From positions 1 to 7,224 of the forward strand of contig CAYMSH010000333.1 of assembly GCA_964392945.1 (NCBI GenBank): a stretch of 7,224 nt of DNA. Reading direction: 5' to 3'. Shown here in pieces: positions 5,939 to 7,224 of this stretch. The number at the start of each line of letters is the position of its first letter. Within the stretch, counting starts at the first letter, position 1. The notes under the pieces are model-generated. The model did not search any database and was not told where the DNA came from. It saw only the letters and a program-made list of their open reading frames with translations. Made by a program: the position numbers and the translations under genes. The stretch comes from BS750m-G57 sp964392945. Its GTDB lineage: Bacteria; Planctomycetota; Phycisphaerae; SM23-33.

Positions 5939-6887
5939 AACAGAATGGAAAGTGCTCGCAGCAGTCGCGGTAGTCGTGGCGATCTTCGAGTGCGGCGCTC
6001 GCATCGCGGCCAGCGGGCTGGACTACGATCGCGCGCACATCGCCAAATTCCCCGAGATTTCCAAAAGGCTCGACGAAAGCCCCGGTCCGCGAATACTGTT
6101 CCTTGGCAACTCGCTGATGCGTCACGGAGTGGTGCTCGACGAGGTGCGGGCCGAACTTCGCCGGCTAGGCGTCGAGCGCTTCACCGTCGAACGGGTCGTG
6201 CCGGTGGGGACCGACGTTACCGACTGGCTCTACATCTACAAGCGGTTCTTTATCAATTCGGATCGCACTCCGGATATCGTGGTCCTGGGCTTTGTCAGGC
6301 ATCACACCGTGGACCTCAAGCCGCCCAAGCGCCTGCGAAGGCTCGGGAGACACTTCCTGGACCTTCGTGATGCGCCGGAATGCTTCGCTCACGACGTGCG
6401 GGGTTTCGACGATCAGGCCGCACTCCTCGCCAGCCGATACTGGGCTACCTTTGGCGATCAGTTGATCTATCGCGAAAGGACGCTCTATGCGTTGCTGCCG
6501 GGATTCCAGTCATCCGAGAAGAGGCTCAATCGCATCCTGACACGCAGGAAAGAAGCCGCCGCGGCCCGAAATTCGCGGCCGGCGCCGGAGCCCACGTTCG
6601 AGAGGCTCGATCGTCTGGCCGAACTGCTGAAGGACTCCGGAGCCGACGGTATATTCGCCGCCATGCCGCTACCGCACATCTGGGCCCCGTATCCGCAGGT
6701 GCAGAAAACCGTGGAATCCCGCGGCATGACCTATGTAGACGCGAGGAAGATTGACGGAGTCGGCCCCGACGATTTCCCCGACGGATACCACATGGGCGAA
6801 AATGCCAAGATCGTCTACAGCCGCTTCATCGCCGCCCGACTGGCCGAGCGTATTGCGGCCTCTGGAGCCCGGCCGGCCGATCGATAG
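5913..6887 (+). CDS. Membrane-anchored SGNH-like protein, partner of the MBOAT acyltransferase
   Basis: 324-aa protein with a short cytoplasmic tail (1-13), one membrane helix or uncleaved signal (about 14-33) and a periplasmic domain. SGNH/GDSL marks: beta strand and nucleophile elbow ILFLGNSLMRHGV (61-73) with Ser67 as expected nucleophile; VVPVGTDVTDW (95-105) as candidate block II; DIVVLGFVRHH (121-131) where block III should be, but without the usual Asn; FAAMPLPHIWAPY (248-260); and FPDGYHMGENAK (288-299), whose Asp290 and His293 fit the catalytic Asp-x-x-His. By analogy with AlgX/AlgJ or PatB, it would move or accept the acyl group delivered by the MBOAT protein and place it on a glycan. 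The GTG at 5913 lies inside the preceding gene; an in-frame TGA at 5907 rules out any earlier start, and a later GTG at codon 14 would remove the cytoplasmic tail. The family assignment is good; the acceptor is unknown. Confidence 0.85.
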   Translation: MNSSTSSFRTEWKVLAAVAVVVAIFECGARIAASGLDYDRAHIAKFPEISKRLDESPGPRILFLGNSLMRHGVVLDEVRAELRRLGVERFTVERVVPVGTDVTDWLYIYKRFFINSDRTPDIVVLGFVRHHTVDLKPPKRLRRLGRHFLDLRDAPECFAHDVRGFDDQAALLASRYWATFGDQLIYRERTLYALLPGFQSSEKRLNRILTRRKEAAAARNSRPAPEPTFERLDRLAELLKDSGADGIFAAMPLPHIWAPYPQVQKTVESRGMTYVDARKIDGVGPDDFPDGYHMGENAKIVYSRFIAARLAERIAASGARPADR

Positions 6888-6910
6888 GTCGCGTGAATCG
6901 CAAAACAGGC

Positions 6911-6938
6911 TTGTCGCCGGGCTGACAGGCGATACAAT
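6911..6938 (+). promoter_or_regulatory. Candidate promoter for the DUF39 gene, overlapping a weak hairpin
   Basis: TTGTCG (6911-6916) and TACAAT (6933-6938) are 16 nt apart and lie about 64 nt before the DUF39 start. The same bases can form a hairpin: TTGTCGCC (6911-6918) with GGCGA(TA)CAA (6928-6937, two bulged bases), followed shortly by CTTTT (6939-6943). That second reading would be a weak terminator for the acyltransferase operon. A six-pair stem also occurs at 6948-6968 (AGGCCC with GGGCCT) without a T-run. Promoter and terminator readings cannot be separated from sequence alone. Confidence 0.35.
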
Positions 6939-7001
6939 CTTTTCAACAGGCCCGATCCCGCGGGGCCTCACGCGCAACAGATAATCGTTGGGACAAGTGT
7001 A

Positions 7002-7224
7002 ATGAAGACATACCAGGAAATTAACGATCGGATCGATTCGGGCACGGCTGTTGTGATGACGGCCGAAGAGATCATCGACTACGTTGACAGTAAGGGTCTG
7101 GAAGCCGCCGCCGACGAGGTCGACGTTGTGACGACCGCGACGTTCGGGCCTATGTGCTCCTCGGGCTGTACGCTGAACTTCGGGCACTCCAAGCCGAAGA
7201 TCCGCATGTCCGAGGCGTGGGTCG
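7002..7224 (+). CDS. DUF39/HcyBio homocysteine biosynthesis protein, 5' part
   Basis: The first 74 codons of a gene running off the right edge. Translation begins MKTYQEINDRIDSGTAVVMT, continues with an acidic helix (AEEIIDYVDSKGLEAAADEVD), then VVTTATFGPMCSSGC and LNFGHSKPKIRMSEAWV. This matches the N-terminus of the DUF39 (HcyBio) family, which in methanogens and other anaerobes takes part in making homocysteine from aspartate semialdehyde with sulfide or persulfide sulfur. Cys52 in the GPMCSSG motif is the conserved family cysteine as I recall it; Cys56 is a further cysteine close by. A weak GGGA (6990-6993) lies 8 nt before the ATG. The gap of 114 bp from the SGNH-like gene and the different pathway suggest a separate transcription unit. 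Family members often have a ferredoxin-like partner next to them or a C-terminal CBS pair; either would lie outside the window. Confidence 0.88.
   Translation, partial: MKTYQEINDRIDSGTAVVMTAEEIIDYVDSKGLEAAADEVDVVTTATFGPMCSSGCTLNFGHSKPKIRMSEAWV

Noticed and set aside
4526..6004. 492-codon open frame on the minus strand
   Set aside because: Antisense to the MBOAT gene, whose family motifs are unmistakable; the product is Arg/His/Gln-rich with no fold or membrane pattern.
6948..6968. GC-rich hairpin as an intrinsic terminator
   Set aside because: Only six base pairs with a 9-nt loop, and the following bases (CACGCGCAAC) contain no T-run.
6669..7187. 172-codon open frame on the minus strand
   Set aside because: Antisense to the end of the SGNH-like gene and to the start of the DUF39 gene, with no recognisable motif.

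Overview
The window looks like a stretch of chromosome from an anaerobic member of the Planctomycetota, most likely of Phycisphaerae type. This rests on three observations: (i) the first gene encodes a secreted modular protein (helical repeats, then a LamG/DUF1080-like fold, then an F5/8 type C domain) of an architecture I associate with that phylum; (ii) the genes have moderately high GC and mostly single-gene transcription units; (iii) the right edge holds the start of a DUF39/HcyBio homocysteine-biosynthesis gene, a family found mainly in methanogens and other strict anaerobes. Taxonomy is an inference from protein character; there is no rRNA or marker gene here.

Layout, left to right. 33-1979 (-): large exported protein with a signal peptide. 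1980-2204: divergent promoter region. 2205-2936 (+): LysM domain joined to a polytopic membrane domain. 2943-4106 (-): exported coiled-coil protein resembling the periplasmic part of a Wzz/polysaccharide co-polymerase; it is convergent with the LysM gene, with only 6 bp between the stops. 4107-4522: a 416-bp intergenic region holding a 136-bp inverted-repeat element built from CAGAG-type motifs. 4523-5938 (+): AlgI-like MBOAT O-acyltransferase, overlapped by 26 bp by 5913-6887 (+), a membrane-anchored SGNH-like protein. 6888-7001: short intergenic region with a candidate promoter. 7002-7224 (+): 5' end of the DUF39 gene, cut by the window edge.

The MBOAT and SGNH genes form a clear two-gene unit. 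By analogy with alginate, cellulose and peptidoglycan acetylation systems, the MBOAT protein moves an acyl (probably acetyl) group across the inner membrane and the SGNH protein works on the periplasmic side, probably on a secreted or cell-envelope glycan. The divergent Wzz-like gene and the LysM gene beside it also point to the envelope or exopolysaccharide, but no glycosyltransferase, polymerase or flippase is present, so a complete polysaccharide locus is not shown. DUF39 belongs to sulfur amino-acid metabolism and is probably unrelated.

I see no tRNA, rRNA, CRISPR array, transposase or phage gene. The items most worth a second look are the inverted-repeat element, the kinase-less Wzz-like exported protein, the degenerate SGNH partner, and an exact 18-bp (six-codon) repeat bracketing the LamG-like module of the first gene.
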